64,000 nucleotides of DNA from Pseudoalteromonas luteoviolacea. Lineage in GTDB: Bacteria > Pseudomonadota > Gammaproteobacteria > Enterobacterales > Alteromonadaceae. This document shows positions 8,467-17,449 of the stretch, in pieces; the first letter of the stretch is position 1; each line of letters starts with the position of its first letter. The translations under genes and the position numbers were made by a program. Under the pieces are notes generated by a model, which was not told the DNA's origin, did no database searches, and saw nothing but the letters and a program-made list of their open reading frames with translations. The DNA lies in assembly GCF_001750165.1 (NCBI RefSeq), contig NZ_CP015411.1:366501-430500 (forward strand). Direction: 5' to 3'.

Positions 8467-10580
8467 TAAAGCGTATAGTTAAATGTTAAACCATATACGC
8501 GGGGTTCTGCATATTGCACATACGTGTCAGTGGCCCAACCATTTCTCGGATCATTACCGAATTGGAAACCACGCACAGGGACGTCCCTATCCGCTAAGTT
8601 TCTTCCCCATGCTGTTAGACTCCAGTTGTCGCTGTAGTAAGAAATACTCGCATTGATCAGATTTTGGTTCGGTGCTTGAGAATCATGACTATCAGAGAAG
8701 TAGTAGTCATCTTTACCTTCGAACCCTAATTGTGCACTGATGTTGTTAGTAACGTCATACACAAAGGTGAAGGCATATTGATATTTTGGTGACTGTGCTT
8801 GCTCGCGGCCATCAAAATCATCGCCATTGACGGTAATGAAATCCTCAATCTTGGTATCTAAATAACCTAGGCTATATTGTAATGAAAGCGCATCAAGAAG
8901 CTGACTGGTTCCCTCTATTTCAAGGCCATAATTTCTTCCTTTACCCGCATTACTGATGAAGCCGGCAAATTGCACGCCCTCTAACTGCCATTGTTTTAAT
9001 TGCATGTCTTCTCTGTGCATATAAAATGCGCTGAGATTTAACGTATGCCGCTTGTCTTCAGATTGGCCTTTAACACCAAACTCAAAGTTCCACAGGTACT
9101 CTGGGTCGAAAGTGAAACCCGATTGCGGAATAGTGATGCCATCATCTTTGGCTTTGGCGAGGGCTTCACCGTTCACTCCACCCACCTTGTAACCGCGGTT
9201 TAAGCTGGTATAAATCATTGTTTGAGGTACAACTTGGTACTCAAGCGCGAGTTTACCGCCGACCATCGTATCATCTGTATCTAAGTCAAATGCATTACTG
9301 TCCATGTAATCACTTGAGTAAGACTCAATGCGAATACCCGTGATTAGTCTGACATCGTCTTGTAGTTCAGTCACCTTGTGAGCAAATAACGCATGGTTTT
9401 GTGTTTCAAAGTTAGATTTAAACTGTGCTGGCGCTTCACTATGTTTGCTTCTTTGACGGTCTAAGTCGACATCATGTCTGCGACTCACTACGCCAATTAC
9501 CCAAGATTTGTCTTTGCTTTTAATTCTTACTTCCGCAGCGCCTCTTTCGTGGTCTCTCGCATACTGGTCAAAGTACTGGCCATAGTAAGCGATATGGTCT
9601 GGGTGAAGACCTGCCTCACACAGCATTGGCTGCGCAGGATCTGCACAGACCCAGTCTTCATCGTAGCTATATACGGTATCAGCTTGCAGGCCACTAGTGA
9701 GTATTTCAATGTCTACAGCTGATAAACCGGTGTAGTCAGCGGTTAAAGAGAATGCATCGCTTTTCTGTGTATCTTGACCCGGCTGGCTGGCAACACTTTG
9801 GCGTGAGTTATCTAAAGTAAAGCCGTCGTAGCCGTTTTCAATATCAATATGGTGATAGACAAAGCCCAGGTTTAACTCGTCGTTCGCAGCATAATCGATC
9901 TTGAACCTCGCGACGCTTTCATCTAAATCTTGCGTTTCTTCGTTTAAATACACATTGTCTACAAAGCCATCGGATTGTTTTTGATAAATACTGGCACGTG
10001 CGGCAATCGTGTCAGTCAGACCTGCACCAACAGCCACACCAGCTTCGTGAGTACCATAATTTGCAGCGCCTAATTTAACGTTGAGGCTGGGCGCTTGGGT
10101 TGGAGAAATTGAGTGAATATCAATAATTCCACCCATGGCATCAGCCCCAAACTTGGTGCCTTGCGGACCGCGATAAATAGCAACTTGATCCGCATCGAAT
10201 AGCAACGCACTGCCACCTAGGCCAGAATAGTTAATATTGTCGATTAAAACGCCCACACTGGGTGTGATTGGATCAACAAATTGTGAGCGCAGGCCAACCC
10301 CACGGATTTGCACAAAGCGTCCACGAGACGCGCCTGCGGTAAAGTTCACATTTGCAGCACTGTTAAGAATTTCATCTAAATAACTTGCACCGCGTGTTGA
10401 GATCTCCGTTTCGCCAAAGACAGATGCACTGGCGCTCAAAGTTTGTAGAGATTCTTGCTGAAAGTCCCCAGTTACTTCGATAGTTTCAATGTTTTTTGGT
10501 TTCGTTGAGGTTGCGTCGTCGGCTGAACTGGAAAATGCCACCATCAGACCCATTGTGAGTAAAGAGAGTTTTAATTTCAT
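8466..10580 (-). CDS. TonB-dependent outer-membrane receptor
   Basis: A 704-aa outer-membrane active transporter powered by TonB-ExbBD. It starts with a Sec signal peptide (MKLKLSLLTMGLMVAFSSSA) and a TonB-box-like ETIEVTG near residue 33. A plug domain follows (residues about 45-155, with RGVGLRSQFVDPITPSVGVLIDN and VAIYRGPQGTKFGADAMGGIIDI), then a beta-barrel of aromatic-ended strands to the C-terminus (YGLTFNYTL). The final residue is Leu rather than the common Phe. The ligand cannot be told: no siderophore, B12 or sugar gene is adjacent. The C-terminal pattern resembles the broad FyuA/iron-complex-like group, but that is only an impression. Confidence 0.85.
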   Translation of the reverse strand: MKLKLSLLTMGLMVAFSSSADDATSTKPKNIETIEVTGDFQQESLQTLSASASVFGETEISTRGASYLDEILNSAANVNFTAGASRGRFVQIRGVGLRSQFVDPITPSVGVLIDNINYSGLGGSALLFDADQVAIYRGPQGTKFGADAMGGIIDIHSISPTQAPSLNVKLGAANYGTHEAGVAVGAGLTDTIAARASIYQKQSDGFVDNVYLNEETQDLDESVARFKIDYAANDELNLGFVYHHIDIENGYDGFTLDNSRQSVASQPGQDTQKSDAFSLTADYTGLSAVDIEILTSGLQADTVYSYDEDWVCADPAQPMLCEAGLHPDHIAYYGQYFDQYARDHERGAAEVRIKSKDKSWVIGVVSRRHDVDLDRQRSKHSEAPAQFKSNFETQNHALFAHKVTELQDDVRLITGIRIESYSSDYMDSNAFDLDTDDTMVGGKLALEYQVVPQTMIYTSLNRGYKVGGVNGEALAKAKDDGITIPQSGFTFDPEYLWNFEFGVKGQSEDKRHTLNLSAFYMHREDMQLKQWQLEGVQFAGFISNAGKGRNYGLEIEGTSQLLDALSLQYSLGYLDTKIEDFITVNGDDFDGREQAQSPKYQYAFTFVYDVTNNISAQLGFEGKDDYYFSDSHDSQAPNQNLINASISYYSDNWSLTAWGRNLADRDVPVRGFQFGNDPRNGWATDTYVQYAEPRVYGLTFNYTL

Positions 10581-10684
10581 TCGCTTATATATGTCCCGTG
10601 TTATTTGCGCACTAGTTTAGCAAAAGCCCGACCAGATCACTGAAAATTTGTGATATAAACTTTTGCAATCTAATTTGAGGACGA
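10581..10684. promoter_or_regulatory. divergent promoter region
   Basis: A 104-bp gap between the minus-strand receptor and the plus-strand thioesterase, so both promoters must lie here. No operator (Fur box or similar) was recognised by eye. Confidence 0.45.
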
Positions 10685-11077
10685 ATGATGACATTTAAAG
10701 TTGACTTTAAAGTAAGAGATTATGAATGCGATCTCCAAGGGATCGTGAACAACAGTGTGTATTTTAATTATTTAGAACATGCGCGGCATGAGTTTTTGGC
10801 ACATAAAAATATTGACTTTGCAGCGCTAGCTGAGCAAAAAGTAAACTTGGTTGTTATTCGCTCTGAGATGAACTACAAAGACTCACTTCGCCCCGGTGAT
10901 GCATTTTATGTTGAAGTAGAAGTGGAGAAAGTCAGTAAACTGAAGTTTGCATTTCATCAAAAAGTATTAAGAAGCCAAGATGATAAGCTGATGCTGGACG
11001 CGATTGTGACAGGTACATCGGTGAATGAACGTGGTCGCCCGTTCCTACCTGAGGAAATTGAACAACTATTTGTTTAA
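10685..11077 (+). CDS. 4-hydroxybenzoyl-CoA-thioesterase-fold (YbgC-like) acyl-CoA thioesterase
   Basis: A 130-aa hotdog-fold protein of the 4HBT family. The catalytic-loop region YECDLQGIVNNSVYFNYLEHARHEFL (residues 13-38) matches the D-x-x-G-x-V-x-x-x-x-Y-x-x-Y-x-E-x-x-R pattern, with Asp16 as likely catalytic acid. These enzymes hydrolyse acyl-CoA thioesters; substrate chain length is not predictable. TTGAGGACGA provides the ribosome binding site before the tandem ATGATG. It stands alone on this strand. Confidence 0.8.
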   Translation: MMTFKVDFKVRDYECDLQGIVNNSVYFNYLEHARHEFLAHKNIDFAALAEQKVNLVVIRSEMNYKDSLRPGDAFYVEVEVEKVSKLKFAFHQKVLRSQDDKLMLDAIVTGTSVNERGRPFLPEEIEQLFV

Positions 11078-11174
11078 TTTTTGACTGGATAGGCAATTTA
11101 TTACATATTTTTACTGCCTATTCTGGTGAGCCAAGCGTTATAATTAGCATTGATTATCAAATGATTGGTTTACC

Positions 11175-11582
11175 ATGAAATATTCCTTTTTATTATGCTT
11201 ATTGAGTGTGGTGTTGATGGGGTGCTCAAGCACAGGGACGGTAAACGTAGACACGCTCAAATATTCAAGTTGGCAGTATGTATCAGAAGATTCGGACGCT
11301 GAAACTCAGCCAATTCAATTCGAATTTTTAGATGCTTTTCGTGTGAATGGCTTTGCCGGTTGTAATCGTTTTTTTGGCCAAGGCGAAATTCGATCAGGAC
11401 AATTGTTTGTATCTAATATCGGTATGACCAGAAAGCTCTGTGATGAAGCGACGAACACGTATGAAGATGAGTTTCTCAATTTACTGCAAATTGGAGCGCC
11501 ATTGCAATATAGCGAAAACGAGTTGATTCTTGAGGGAGACGTGAAGTGGCGCTTTAAATTGGTTAAAGGTCACTTTGACTAA
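11175..11582 (+). CDS. META-domain (HslJ-like) lipoprotein
   Basis: A 135-aa protein with a lipoprotein signal peptide (MKYSFLLCLLSVVLMGC, lipobox LMGC, Cys17), followed by a META/HslJ domain. The domain shows FRVNGFAGCNRFFGQGEI and SNIGMTRKLCDEATNTYEDEFLNLL, with conserved N-x-x-x-G-C-N and M-T-x-x-x-C motifs. HslJ proteins are envelope proteins linked to heat or novobiocin tolerance in E. coli; the molecular role is unknown. The gene ends just upstream of the TPP riboswitch. Confidence 0.85.
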   Translation: MKYSFLLCLLSVVLMGCSSTGTVNVDTLKYSSWQYVSEDSDAETQPIQFEFLDAFRVNGFAGCNRFFGQGEIRSGQLFVSNIGMTRKLCDEATNTYEDEFLNLLQIGAPLQYSENELILEGDVKWRFKLVKGHFD

Positions 11583-11617
11583 TGCAGCGACATTCAGTAG
11601 ACTTTGTCTCAATTCGT

Positions 11618-11706
11618 TACTTGTCGGAGTGCCCTAGCGGGCTGAGATCGCTGTATTGCGGGATCCGTGGACCTGATCAGGTTAATGCCTGCGTAGGGAA
11701 CAAGCT
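11618..11706 (+). promoter_or_regulatory. TPP riboswitch (THI element) upstream of thiC
   Basis: The thi-box signatures are present: GGAGTGCCCTAGCGGGCTGAGA at the 5' half (about 11626-11647) and ACCTGATCAGGTTAATGCC-TGCGTAGGGAA (about 11671-11700). The closing P1 helix is CTTGT (11620-11624) / ACAAG (11700-11704). It lies about 190 bp before the thiC start and would repress the thi operon when thiamine pyrophosphate is abundant. Confidence 0.95.
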
Positions 11707-11746
11707 GCCTTAATAATTATACCCAAGTGGGTATGGGTGTTAAGGC
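11707..11746 (+). promoter_or_regulatory. candidate expression-platform hairpin of the TPP riboswitch
   Basis: GCCTTAA (11707-11713) pairs with TTAAGGC (11740-11746), enclosing an inner ATACCCA/TGGGTAT stem. It directly follows P1. A terminator T-run is not obvious, so the mechanism (transcriptional or translational) is open. Confidence 0.55.
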
Positions 11747-11893
11747 TGCCAAGTTTGTTAGCATTGCGCTAGTAAATTTGTCCACCAATTTCACTTTGCC
11801 GTCTGTGTATTTTTACGCCGTTATACTCAGTGGGTCATATCTCTTCCTATTTGGAATTCTGACAAGACACCTTAACTAACAATGAGGCATGTC

Positions 11894-13846
11894 ATGTCAA
11901 ATAACAGTAGCAAGTTGTCACGTCGCGAGTCACGCGAAGCGGCTTCAGAATTTATCTATAACCTTAAAGGCCAACCCTTTCCTAATTCAAAGAAAATCTA
12001 TGTAGATGGAGAGCAAGATGGTGTTCGTGTTGGCATGAGAGAGATCTCATTGAATGACTCTTTTGTTGGGGGCACAGAAGAAGAACCTATCTATGAAAAA
12101 AATGAGCCAGTTAGGGTATATGATACATCTGGTCCCTATACAGATCCTGAGTTTACATTAAATGTGCGTGAAGGCTTACCAAAGTATAGAGAGAATTGGA
12201 TCGTTAACCGTGACGATACAGAGCTGTTAAACTCAGTAACCTCAAAGTTTTCTCAGCAACGTATGGCGGATGAAGGCTTAGACCATATCCGTTTTGAAAA
12301 CCTACCTAAGATACGCCGTGCAAAGCCGGGCAAAAACGTGACGCAAATGCATTATGCACGTCAGGGGATTATCACACCTGAAATGGAATTTGTTGCGATC
12401 CGTGAAAATATGGGCCGAGCAAAAATTCGCGAAGAGCTACTGGCAGAGCAGCATGAAGGTCAATCTTTTGGTGCAGAGATCCCTGATTTTATCACACCTG
12501 AGTTTGTTCGTTCAGAAGTGGCGCGCGGTCGAGCGATAATTCCAAACAATATCAATCACCCAGAATCTGAGCCTATGATTGTAGGGCGTAACTTTTTAGT
12601 GAAAGTGAATGCCAATATTGGTAATTCATCGGTTACGTCATCAATAGAAGAAGAAGTAGAAAAACTCGTATGGTCAACGCGTTGGGGGGCAGACACTGTT
12701 ATGGACCTGTCTACAGGTCGTTATATCCATGAAACCCGTGAGTGGGTGGTGCGAAACTCGCCAGTCCCAATCGGTACCGTGCCTATCTACCAAGCGCTTG
12801 AAAAAGTAAATGGGGTTGCAGAAGATCTGACATGGGAAATTTTCCGCGATACTTTAATTGAACAAGCTGAGCAGGGCGTTGACTATTTCACCATTCATGC
12901 AGGCGTATTGTTGCGCTATGTGCCAATGACGGCAAAGCGTGTAACCGGTATTGTGTCGCGTGGTGGTTCAATTATGGCCAAATGGTGTCTAGCACACCAT
13001 AAAGAAAACTTCTTATATACCCACTTCGAAGACATCTGTGAAATCATGAAGCAGTATGACGTATGTTTCTCACTAGGTGATGGTCTGCGTCCAGGCTCCA
13101 TTGCAGATGCCAATGATGATGCACAGTTATCTGAGTTACGCACATTGGGTGAGCTGACAAAAATCGCGTGGGAACATGATGTACAGGTCTTTATTGAAGG
13201 CCCAGGTCATGTGCCAATGCACATGATCAAAGAGAATATGGATGAGCAATTAAAGCACTGTCATGAAGCGCCTTTCTATACTCTTGGCCCACTGACAACA
13301 GATATTGCCCCAGGTTATGACCACTTTACTTCTGGTATCGGTGCTGCGCAGATTGCTTGGTATGGTACAGCGATGCTGTGTTACGTAACACCAAAAGAGC
13401 ATTTGGGCTTGCCGAACAAAGAGGATGTGAAAGAGGGCTTAATTACTTATAAGATTGCCGCACACGCTGCTGATTTAGCAAAAGGTCACCGTGGTGCACA
13501 GATCCGTGATAACGCATTGTCTAAAGCGCGTTTTGAATTCCGCTGGCATGATCAATTCAACCTGAGTCTTGACCCTGAAAGAGCCTTGTCTTACCACGAT
13601 GAAACGCTGCCACAAGAATCTGGTAAGGTGGCACATTTCTGTTCAATGTGTGGGCCTAAGTTCTGTTCGATGAAAATTACCCAAGACGTTCGTGACTATG
13701 CAAAAGAGCTAGAAGCGCGTGGTATTGACCCAAATAATGTGGGTGATGCGATTGAAATTAAAATGGTTGATGTTGAAGCTGAAATGAAAGCGAAATCAGA
13801 AGAGTTCAAGAGCACAGGTTCCGAGATTTATCACAAAGCTATTTAA
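11894..13846 (+). CDS. thiC: phosphomethylpyrimidine synthase
   Basis: A radical-SAM enzyme converting aminoimidazole ribotide to 4-amino-5-hydroxymethyl-2-methylpyrimidine phosphate, the pyrimidine half of thiamine. The [4Fe-4S] motif C-x2-C-x4-C is near the C-terminus (Cys583, Cys586, Cys591 in FCSMCGPKFCSM). Other signatures are MHYARQGIITPEMEFVAIREN and EGPGHVPMHMIKENM. The ATG at 11894 is preferred because TGAGG (11883-11887) sits 6 nt before it; an in-frame ATG at 11882 would add four residues. 650 aa, usual size. First gene of the riboswitch-controlled operon. Confidence 0.97.
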   Translation: MSNNSSKLSRRESREAASEFIYNLKGQPFPNSKKIYVDGEQDGVRVGMREISLNDSFVGGTEEEPIYEKNEPVRVYDTSGPYTDPEFTLNVREGLPKYRENWIVNRDDTELLNSVTSKFSQQRMADEGLDHIRFENLPKIRRAKPGKNVTQMHYARQGIITPEMEFVAIRENMGRAKIREELLAEQHEGQSFGAEIPDFITPEFVRSEVARGRAIIPNNINHPESEPMIVGRNFLVKVNANIGNSSVTSSIEEEVEKLVWSTRWGADTVMDLSTGRYIHETREWVVRNSPVPIGTVPIYQALEKVNGVAEDLTWEIFRDTLIEQAEQGVDYFTIHAGVLLRYVPMTAKRVTGIVSRGGSIMAKWCLAHHKENFLYTHFEDICEIMKQYDVCFSLGDGLRPGSIADANDDAQLSELRTLGELTKIAWEHDVQVFIEGPGHVPMHMIKENMDEQLKHCHEAPFYTLGPLTTDIAPGYDHFTSGIGAAQIAWYGTAMLCYVTPKEHLGLPNKEDVKEGLITYKIAAHAADLAKGHRGAQIRDNALSKARFEFRWHDQFNLSLDPERALSYHDETLPQESGKVAHFCSMCGPKFCSMKITQDVRDYAKELEARGIDPNNVGDAIEIKMVDVEAEMKAKSEEFKSTGSEIYHKAI

Positions 13847-13896
13847 CTTTATAGCGCTACAGATCAGTGCTGTAGCGCACAACAACTGGAATTCTC

Positions 13897-14919
13897 ATGA
13901 CAGAGTACGGAGCAAAACCATCCGTTGCTATCGTTGGGTTTGGTTTAGTTGGCAGGGTCGCAGCATTGGAGTTGATGGATCGTTATCAACTCACCATTTT
14001 TGAAAAAGATCCACAAGATGCGCAAACGGGTGCCGGCACTTTGGCCGCTGCCATGTTAGCACCTTTGGCAGAATCAGTGATTTGTGACCAAATACTTGCA
14101 GAGCAAGGCTTGAAAAGTATTGCTCTGTGGCCAAGTTTACTCAAAAAGTTAGACACTTCAGTGTTTTTTCAGCAGCAAGGCAGTTTGATTGTTGCCCATC
14201 AACAAGATAGAGGCGATCTACAAAGCTTTGAACAGCGTTTAAAACCCTTGGGTGAACATCAAGCAAAACGAGTGAGTCAACGTGATATTGCTACGTTAGA
14301 GCCTGAACTAGGCTGCAAGTTTAATCAAGGGCTGTTTTTACCCTGTGAAGGGCAATTAGACAACCTCGCTTTTTTTACAAGCAGCTACGAGACGCTGTGT
14401 CGTCGCGGCGTAGATTTTCAATTTACTCAAACTGCCGTAATTGAAGCTGGCAAAGTTAATGGTCAAGTATTCGATTGGATCATTGATTGTCGAGGGGTTG
14501 GGGCTAAGCAAGATAAACCTGGGCTGCGCGGTGTACGTGGCGAAGTGGCGCGTATATTTGCACCAGAAGTGAACTTACAGCGTCCAGTGCGCTTAATGCA
14601 CCCGCGTTACCCGATTTACATAGCGCCTAAGCCAAACCATCAATATGTGATTGGTGCAACTGAGATAGAGTCTCAAGATGCAAATGACATTACTGTGCGC
14701 TCTACATTGGAGTTGTTATCAGCGGCCTATACCGTACATAGTGGATTTGCAGAGGGGAGAGTCATGTCCTTAAATGCAGGCTTGCGGCCTGCGTTTGTAG
14801 ATAATCACCCGCATATCGAAGTTAAAAATAATGTTATTTCAATTAATGGTTTATATCGACATGGGTATTTACTTGCGCCAGTTGTTGTACAACAAGCACT
14901 TTCAAAGGGGCTACTATGA
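13897..14919 (+). CDS. thiO: FAD-dependent glycine oxidase ThiO
   Basis: A 340-aa DAO-family flavoprotein. It has an N-terminal Rossmann FAD motif (VAIVGFGLVGRVAALEL, residues 9-25) followed by an acidic strand end FEKDP, and a C-terminal FAD contact region (SLNAGLRPAFVDNHP, NGLYRHGYLLAP). ThiO oxidises glycine to the imine that donates atoms to the thiazole ring, replacing the oxygen-sensitive ThiH of E. coli. Position between thiC and thiS supports the role. The stop overlaps the thiS ATG by 4 bp (ATGA). Confidence 0.85.
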   Translation: MTEYGAKPSVAIVGFGLVGRVAALELMDRYQLTIFEKDPQDAQTGAGTLAAAMLAPLAESVICDQILAEQGLKSIALWPSLLKKLDTSVFFQQQGSLIVAHQQDRGDLQSFEQRLKPLGEHQAKRVSQRDIATLEPELGCKFNQGLFLPCEGQLDNLAFFTSSYETLCRRGVDFQFTQTAVIEAGKVNGQVFDWIIDCRGVGAKQDKPGLRGVRGEVARIFAPEVNLQRPVRLMHPRYPIYIAPKPNHQYVIGATEIESQDANDITVRSTLELLSAAYTVHSGFAEGRVMSLNAGLRPAFVDNHPHIEVKNNVISINGLYRHGYLLAPVVVQQALSKGLL

Positions 14920-15113
14920 ATCTAACTTATAATGGCGAGGCTATCCGTATTGAAAGCGCACAGTCTTTGCAGCAAATCATCGTCAGCAAAGGGGCAAAGC
15001 CGCCATTTGCAGTGGCGCTCAATGGGCAATTTGTGCCTTCAGCAAGGCTTGGCGAGACCATCCCGAGTCAAGGAGATAGCATTGAGGTGCTCTCACCTAT
15101 TCAAGGGGGTTAG
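14916..15113 (+). CDS. thiS: sulfur carrier protein ThiS
   Basis: A 65-aa ubiquitin-like protein ending in the functional Gly-Gly (LSPIQGG). ThiF adenylates that end, which is then converted to thiocarboxylate and donates sulfur to the thiazole. It overlaps thiO by 4 bp and abuts thiG (thiG ATG begins directly after the thiS stop), indicating tight translational coupling. Confidence 0.93.
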   Translation: MNLTYNGEAIRIESAQSLQQIIVSKGAKPPFAVALNGQFVPSARLGETIPSQGDSIEVLSPIQGG

Positions 15114-15911
15114 ATGATTAATTCACATTCTGAACAGCTTAATATTTATGGTGAGTATTTTAATAACCGATTATTAATTGGCTCGGCGCTGTACCCGTCA
15201 CCGCAAATTATGCAGCATGCGATACAAAGTTCGGGAGCAGAAATCGTGACTGTATCATTGCGCAGACAAAACTCGGTTTCAGCAGGTGAAGACTTTTGGC
15301 AGCTGATAAAAGAGACTGGACTTAAAGTGCTGCCCAATACGGCGGGCTGCCACAGTGTGCAAGAAGTCGTGACCCTAGCGCAGATGTGCAGAGAAGTCTT
15401 TGATACCGATTGGATAAAACTAGAGCTGATCGGTGATGAATATAATTTGCAGCCGGACCCATTTGGTTTGTTAGAAGCGACGGATATCTTGCTCAAAGAA
15501 GGCTTTAAAGTGTTACCCTATTGCACTGATGATTTAGTGTTATGTCAACGCTTAGCGGATCTTGGTTGTGAAGTGTTAATGCCATGGGGGGCACCGATAG
15601 GGACCGGTAAAGGGCTTATTAATACCTATAACTTGAAGACCATTCGTGAACGCTTACCTGAGCAAACTCTGATTGTGGATGCCGGTCTTGGGCTGCCTTC
15701 ACATGCTTGTCAAGCACTCGAATTAGGTTACGATGCCGTGCTATTAAATAGTGCGGTTGCAGGTGCCGGCGATCCGGTCAAGATGGCCGCGGCATTTTCT
15801 CATGCTGTGGAAGCGGGTCGTATGGGCTATGTTGCGCAAGCAATGCCAGAAAAAGAGGTTGCAGCGCCTTCAACGCCTACTATGGGCATGCCTTTTTGGC
15901 ATCAAGATTAA
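15114..15911 (+). CDS. thiG: thiazole synthase
   Basis: A 265-aa TIM-barrel enzyme that condenses 1-deoxyxylulose 5-phosphate, ThiS thiocarboxylate and dehydroglycine into the thiazole phosphate. The Schiff-base lysine lies in DWIKLELIGD near residue 104. VLPNTAGCHS, LMPWGAPIGTGKGL and DAGLGLPSHACQALELGYDAVLLNSAVAGA are family hallmarks. The first Gly-Thr-Gly-Lys-Tyr segment of many ThiG proteins reads LIGSALYPS here, a modest deviation. Confidence 0.95.
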   Translation: MINSHSEQLNIYGEYFNNRLLIGSALYPSPQIMQHAIQSSGAEIVTVSLRRQNSVSAGEDFWQLIKETGLKVLPNTAGCHSVQEVVTLAQMCREVFDTDWIKLELIGDEYNLQPDPFGLLEATDILLKEGFKVLPYCTDDLVLCQRLADLGCEVLMPWGAPIGTGKGLINTYNLKTIRERLPEQTLIVDAGLGLPSHACQALELGYDAVLLNSAVAGAGDPVKMAAAFSHAVEAGRMGYVAQAMPEKEVAAPSTPTMGMPFWHQD

Positions 15912-15928
15912 GAAAATTAGGAGTCCAA

Positions 15929-17449
15929 GTGTCAAAAGTTGTATGGAGTATTGCTGGTTCTGATTCCGGTGGTGGTGCAGGTGTGCAAGCAGATTTAAAA
16001 GCGATGCACAGCTTTGGCGTACATGGCTGCACAGCTATTACTGCCTTGACCGCACAAAATAGCCTAGGTGTAGAGTCTTTAAATGCGGTATCAACCGAAG
16101 TCATAGAAGCGCAGTTGTTGGCGCTTGAGTCGGATATGCCAGCGGCGGTAATAAAAATTGGTATGTTGGCCAATGTACAGCAAATTCAATTGATTGCTGA
16201 GCATTTGACTCGCTACAAGGCACGTTGGGAAATGCCGCCTGTGATTGTGTACGATCCTGTCGCGATTGCGACCAGTGGAGATGCATTGACTGAAGAAGAC
16301 ACGGTTGATGCATTAAAAACCCACTTATTGCCATTGGTGGATGTGATCACGCCAAATACCCATGAAACGCAGTTGCTTACGGGCGTCTATTTAATCGGAC
16401 CAGATGCGGTGAGAGAGGCTGCACAAAAATTGCTGTCATTTGGGGTGAAGTCTGTGGTGATTAAGGGCGGTCACTGGGATTACCCGAAAGGATATTGCAT
16501 TGATTACTGCTGGCATCAAGAGGCAGAATATTGGCTGGGTAATGAGTCTGTCAATACACCGCATACACATGGTACGGGGTGTAGTTTGTCTTCGGTTATT
16601 GCGGCTTGTTTGTCAAAAGGTTATCCGCTTAAAGATGCCTTTATTTTGGGTAAAGCTTATATCAATGCTGGGCTTAAAGCGGCTAAACGCTATGGTGAGG
16701 GGATTGGTCCTGTTGCCCATACTCATTTCCCAGAGTCTATTGCAGATTACCCTCAGGTGATAGAGCCGGGCAGCTGGTTGGGTGATGAGCTTGAATTTTT
16801 AGTACCTGACGAGTACAACTATGCAGCTGGGTTTGCACCCATTGAAGGTGAGCTAGGCCTTTATGCGGTAGTGGATACAGTTGATTGGATTGAGCTTTGC
16901 TTAAAAAATGATGTTAAAACAGTCCAATTACGTATAAAAGATGCGGACTCTCCAACCCTTGAGCAGGATATTGCCAAAGCAATTGAGCTTGGGAATAAGT
17001 ATGGTGGTCGTGTGTTTATCAATGATCACTGGCAGCTTGCGATAAAGCATGGGGCGTATGGCGTGCATTTAGGCCAAGAAGATTTAAATGTCGCTGATTT
17101 AAATGCCATCAAACAAGCTGGTTTAAGGTTAGGGCTTTCAACGCATGGTTTTTACGAAATGCTGCGTGCGCATAACTATCGCCCTAGTTACCTAGCCTTT
17201 GGCGCAATTTACCCAACAACCACAAAAGATATGACAGGGCAGATCCAAGGCTTGGAAAAACTTCGTCACTTTGTGCCTTTGATGCATGCTGAATATCCGA
17301 CAGTTGCTATTGGTGGTATTGATTTGGCTCGCTCCAGTGAAGTCGCCGCGACAGGCGTTGGCAGTGTCGCTGTGGTTCGCGCGATTACTGAAGCGCAGTC
17401 ACCTGAGCAAGCGATTATCAACCTTAAGCAGGCCATAGGGGAGCAATGA
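15929..17449 (+). CDS. thiDE: bifunctional HMP(-P) kinase / thiamine-phosphate synthase
   Basis: A natural fusion. The ThiD ribokinase-like domain (residues about 1-270, with SIAGSDSGGGAGVQADLKA and the C-terminal NTPHTHGTGCSLSS catalytic motif) phosphorylates hydroxymethylpyrimidine phosphate. The ThiE TIM-barrel (about 300-500, with VQLRIKD, GVHLGQEDL, LGLSTHG and FGAIYPTTTK) joins it to thiazole phosphate. The GTG at 15929 is chosen because AGGAG sits 7 nt upstream and the SIAGSDS motif then falls near residue 8; an upstream in-frame TTG overlaps thiG. 506 aa. The stop overlaps thiF by 4 bp. Confidence 0.95.
   Translation: MSKVVWSIAGSDSGGGAGVQADLKAMHSFGVHGCTAITALTAQNSLGVESLNAVSTEVIEAQLLALESDMPAAVIKIGMLANVQQIQLIAEHLTRYKARWEMPPVIVYDPVAIATSGDALTEEDTVDALKTHLLPLVDVITPNTHETQLLTGVYLIGPDAVREAAQKLLSFGVKSVVIKGGHWDYPKGYCIDYCWHQEAEYWLGNESVNTPHTHGTGCSLSSVIAACLSKGYPLKDAFILGKAYINAGLKAAKRYGEGIGPVAHTHFPESIADYPQVIEPGSWLGDELEFLVPDEYNYAAGFAPIEGELGLYAVVDTVDWIELCLKNDVKTVQLRIKDADSPTLEQDIAKAIELGNKYGGRVFINDHWQLAIKHGAYGVHLGQEDLNVADLNAIKQAGLRLGLSTHGFYEMLRAHNYRPSYLAFGAIYPTTTKDMTGQIQGLEKLRHFVPLMHAEYPTVAIGGIDLARSSEVAATGVGSVAVVRAITEAQSPEQAIINLKQAIGEQ

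Noticed and set aside
11882..11893. An upstream ATG as thiC start
   Set aside because: The ATG at 11894 has a well-spaced TGAGG, and the upstream ATG lacks a ribosome binding site.
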